Assembly (NCBI GenBank): GCA_902532195.1 | Contig: CACAHE010000003.1 | Coordinates: 47,307-111,306, forward strand | Length of the DNA stretch: 64,000 nt | Reading direction: 5' to 3' | DNA from: an uncultured Pelagibacteraceae bacterium | Lineage (GTDB): Bacteria > Pseudomonadota > Alphaproteobacteria > Pelagibacterales > Pelagibacteraceae | Part shown: piece by piece, positions 60,791-64,000 of the stretch | Layout: each line of letters starts with the position of its first letter | Position numbering within the stretch: the first letter of the stretch is position 1 | Notes under the pieces: model-generated | The model's input: the letters and a program-made list of their open reading frames with translations, nothing else | Database searches by the model: none | Told to the model about the DNA's origin: nothing | Made by a program: the position numbers and the translations under genes

Positions 60791-60816
60791 CTTGTACAAT
60801 AAAAATTAACACATAT
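60791..60816 (+). promoter_or_regulatory. Candidate heat-shock (RpoH-type) promoter before dnaK
   Basis: CTTGTAC-N12-CACATAT resembles CTTGAAA-N11-16-CCCATNT; imperfect match. Confidence 0.3.
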
Positions 60817-60838
60817 ATGAAATCTTGGAATTAAACAA

Positions 60839-62761
60839 ATGAGCAAAGTAATAGGAATAGATTTAGGAACTACAAATTCTTGTGTAGCAATTATGGATGG
60901 TGCACAGGCAAAAGTTTTAGAAAATACAGAAGGTGCCAGAACAACACCTTCAGTTGTTGCCTTTAATGATGGTGATGAAAAACTAGTAGGTCAACCAGCG
61001 AAAAGGCAGGCTGTAACAAATCCTGAAAATACAATTTTTGCAGTTAAAAGATTGATTGGAAGAAATTTCAGCGATCCAACAGTAAAAAAAGATTTAGAAA
61101 CTGCACCATTTAAAATTATAAATTCTGAAAAGGGAGATGCTTGGATTGAAGCTAAAGGAAAAAAATATTCACCTTCTCAAATTTCAGCGTTTGTATTACA
61201 AAAAATGAAAGAAACTGCAGAAAAATATTTAGGTCAAGCAGTTACCAAAGCAGTTATAACTGTTCCAGCATATTTTAATGACGCTCAAAGACAAGCAACT
61301 AAAGATGCTGGAAAAATTGCTGGACTTGAAGTTTTAAGAATTATAAATGAACCAACTGCTGCATCACTTGCATATGGATTAGATAAAAAAGCAAATAAAA
61401 AAATAGCAGTTTATGATCTTGGTGGTGGAACTTTTGATGTATCTATACTCGAGTTAGGTGATGGTGTTTTTGAAGTTAAATCAACAAATGGTGATACATT
61501 TTTAGGAGGTGAAGACTTTGATAATACAATTGTTGAATATCTATTATCAGAATTTAAAAAAGAAAACGGCATTGATTTAAAAACTGATAAGCTTGCTTTA
61601 CAAAGATTAAAAGAGGCTTCCGAAAAAGCTAAAATAGAACTTTCTTCAGCAGCGCAAACAGAAATAAATTTACCATTTATTACTGCTGATAAAACTGGAC
61701 CAAAACATATTAATTTAAAAATGACTAGAGCAAAACTTGAGGCTTTAGTTGAAAACTTAATTTTAAGAACAATTCCACCTTGTAAAACTGCACTAAAAGA
61801 TGCTGGGTTATCTGCGAGCGAAGTAGACGAGATAGTGCTAGTCGGTGGAATGACAAGAATGCCAAAAGTAATTGAAGAAGTTAAAAATTTTTTTGGAAAA
61901 GAACCTAATAAATCAGTTAATCCCGATGAAGTAGTTGCAATGGGTGCAGCAATTCAAGCGGGAGTTTTACAGGGAGATGTTAAAGATGTTCTGTTATTAG
62001 ATGTAACTCCTTTATCACTTGGTATTGAGACTTTAGGTGGAGTTTCTACAAAATTGATTGAAAAAAATACAACTATACCAACAAAAAAAAGTCAAGTTTT
62101 CTCAACGGCAGAAGATAGTCAGCCAGCTGTATCAATAAGAGTACTTCAAGGTGAAAGAGAAATGGCATCAGACAATAAAATTTTAGGAAATTTTGAATTA
62201 GTTGGTATAGCGCCAGCTCCAAGAGGAGTTCCTCAAATAGAAGTTACATTTGATATTGATGCAAATGGAATTGTAAATGTTTCAGCGAAAGATAAAGGAA
62301 CAGGTAAAGAGCAAAAAATTCAGATTCAAGCTTCTGGAGGTCTTAGTGACGAAGAAATTAGTAAAATGGTGAAAGAAGCTGAAGCAAATAAAGATGCCGA
62401 TAAAAAGAAAAGAGAAGCAGTAGACGCTAGAAATCAGGCAGATACTTTACTTCATTCAACAGAGAAAAATCTAAAAGAACATGGTTCAAAAGTTTCAGAA
62501 ACAGATAAAAAAGCAATTGAAACAGCGTCGTCAAATTTAAGAAATTCTCTTAAAGGTACTGACTTAGAAGATATAAAAAAGAAAACTCAGGAATTAGTTC
62601 AAGCATCGATGAAGTTAGGTGAGGCTATATATAAATCTCAACAAAGTGCTAAGCCTGGTGATGCTCCAAAAGAAGCAAAAAAAGAAGGAAAAAAAGACGA
62701 TAACGTTGTTGATGCAGATTTCGAAGAAGTAAAAGACGATAATAAAGAGAAAAGCGCCTAG
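60839..62761 (+). CDS. dnaK: Chaperone DnaK
   Basis: [21 protein letters not shown]. Confidence 0.98.
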   Translation: MSKVIGIDLGTTNSCVAIMDGAQAKVLENTEGARTTPSVVAFNDGDEKLVGQPAKRQAVTNPENTIFAVKRLIGRNFSDPTVKKDLETAPFKIINSEKGDAWIEAKGKKYSPSQISAFVLQKMKETAEKYLGQAVTKAVITVPAYFNDAQRQATKDAGKIAGLEVLRIINEPTAASLAYGLDKKANKKIAVYDLGGGTFDVSILELGDGVFEVKSTNGDTFLGGEDFDNTIVEYLLSEFKKENGIDLKTDKLALQRLKEASEKAKIELSSAAQTEINLPFITADKTGPKHINLKMTRAKLEALVENLILRTIPPCKTALKDAGLSASEVDEIVLVGGMTRMPKVIEEVKNFFGKEPNKSVNPDEVVAMGAAIQAGVLQGDVKDVLLLDVTPLSLGIETLGGVSTKLIEKNTTIPTKKSQVFSTAEDSQPAVSIRVLQGEREMASDNKILGNFELVGIAPAPRGVPQIEVTFDIDANGIVNVSAKDKGTGKEQKIQIQASGGLSDEEISKMVKEAEANKDADKKKREAVDARNQADTLLHSTEKNLKEHGSKVSETDKKAIETASSNLRNSLKGTDLEDIKKKTQELVQASMKLGEAIYKSQQSAKPGDAPKEAKKEGKKDDNVVDADFEEVKDDNKEKSA

Positions 62762-62789
62762 GCTAACAACTGTTTGTCTGTAATTAGTT

Positions 62790-63917
62790 ATGGCAAAAAG
62801 AGATTATTATGAAGTCTTAGGTGTAAAAAAAAATTCTACTCCAGAACAAATAAAATCATCATACAGAAAATTAGCAGTTAAATATCATCCTGATAAGAAT
62901 AAAGATAATAAGGAGGCTGAAGAAAAATTTAAAGAGGCTTCCGAAGCTTATCATGTATTATCTAATTCTGAGCGTAAACAAAATTATGATAATTTTGGAC
63001 ATGCTGCATTTGAAAATGGTGGAGGAGGAAGAGGTGGATTTAGTAACTTTGATTTCTCAAATCATTTTTCAGATATATTTGAAGATTTTTTTGGCGAAGG
63101 TTTTGGAGGAGGAAGTAGAAGAAAAAGAAGATCAAATTATAGAGGGTCAGATCTAAGATATGATTTATCAGTCACTCTTGAAGAGGCATATGCTGGGAAA
63201 AAACAAGATATAAAATTCTCTACCTCAGAAAAATGTGATTTATGTAACGGGAGTGGATCTAAACCAGGCCATAGTCCCAACTCTTGTTCTATGTGTGGCG
63301 GGCACGGTCAAGTGAGATCAAATCAAGGATTTTTTACAGTACAACAAACTTGCCCACAATGTTCAGGTTCAGGTGAAGAAATTACTAACCCCTGCAATAG
63401 TTGCAGTGGCCAAGGCAAAAAACAAGCTTCGAAAAGATTATCTGTAACAATTCCAAAAGGAGTTGATGATGGAACAAGAATTAGACTTTCAGGTAAAGGT
63501 GAAGCAGGGTCAAGAGGAGCAGGAAGTGGTGACTTATACTTATTTATTAATGTATATTCTCACGATCTCTTTAAAAGATCTGAAGAAAATTTATTTTTTG
63601 AATGTCCAGTTTCAATAGCAGATGCAGCATTAGGTGCATCTGTAGAAATTCCAACTATAGATGGTGGTAAAGCAAAAATTAAAATTCCTGCAGGAACTCA
63701 AAGTGGCAAGCAATTTAGGTTAAAAGGAAAGGGAATGCCCTACATGAGAGGAAGTGGAAATGGAGACCTTTATGTCCAAGTAAATACTGAAGTACCTGTA
63801 TCTTTAAACAAAGAACAAAAAGAACTATTAGAAAAATTTAGAGAAATTGAAAATGAAAAATCAAACCCAAGTATTAAAAAATTCTTTCAAAAGGCAAAGA
63901 GTTTCTGGAAAAACTAA
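62790..63917 (+). CDS. dnaJ: Chaperone DnaJ
   Basis: J-domain with HPDKN; G/F region; four CxxCxGxG zinc motifs. Confidence 0.98.
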   Translation: MAKRDYYEVLGVKKNSTPEQIKSSYRKLAVKYHPDKNKDNKEAEEKFKEASEAYHVLSNSERKQNYDNFGHAAFENGGGGRGGFSNFDFSNHFSDIFEDFFGEGFGGGSRRKRRSNYRGSDLRYDLSVTLEEAYAGKKQDIKFSTSEKCDLCNGSGSKPGHSPNSCSMCGGHGQVRSNQGFFTVQQTCPQCSGSGEEITNPCNSCSGQGKKQASKRLSVTIPKGVDDGTRIRLSGKGEAGSRGAGSGDLYLFINVYSHDLFKRSEENLFFECPVSIADAALGASVEIPTIDGGKAKIKIPAGTQSGKQFRLKGKGMPYMRGSGNGDLYVQVNTEVPVSLNKEQKELLEKFREIENEKSNPSIKKFFQKAKSFWKN

Positions 63918-63920
63918 AAT

Positions 63921-64000
63921 ATGGGACTAGAAGAAATTGTCCCAGCAATATCTTTAATAGCTGTTTTAATATTAGTTCTTCCTGCATTTCTTAGATCTAA
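63921..64000 (+). CDS. Hypothetical small membrane protein (partial at window edge)
   Basis: MGLEEIVPAISLIAVLILVLPAFLRS... 3 bp after dnaJ. Confidence 0.5.
   Translation, partial: MGLEEIVPAISLIAVLILVLPAFLRS

Overview
The window looks like an AT-rich, streamlined alphaproteobacterial chromosome segment of SAR11/Pelagibacter type, judged from gene content, short spacers and codon usage; no database search was run. It is almost entirely core housekeeping genes: an aceE fragment, a TAXI-TRAP transporter, SUV3-like helicase/fdxA/carD, argH-lptM-lysA, dnaA/dnaN, mutM-ubiE-ubiB-coaBC-dut, katG-irr-fabABI, pnp-rpsO-rbfA-infB-nusA, metK-lnt-ybeY-phoH-miaB-fur, murJ-trpS-nfuA, maeB, rsmI/lpoA-like and grpE-dnaK-dnaJ. 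Two tRNAs are present (Arg-ACG, Leu-CAA). I saw no CRISPR array, prophage, IS element or toxin-antitoxin/defence island. The items most worth a second look are: (1) a lipoyl domain fused to the N-terminus of PDH E1 (aceE), missing from the ORF track because it runs off the window edge; (2) a carD gene with no ATG/GTG/TTG start at a sensible position, whose reading frame meets fdxA at TAATT, suggesting an AUU start or a -1 frameshift; (3) a 24-aa extremely basic micro-ORF with its own Shine-Dalgarno and terminator; (4) three ICE-like (Irr) palindromes around katG-irr-fabA; (5) two tRNAs whose encoded CCA lies 8-11 nt before a same-strand start codon; (6) repeated convergent gene pairs sharing stop codons in TTAA/TTAATTAA; (7) an internally shortened TsaB whose start overlaps head-to-head with a polysaccharide deacetylase.
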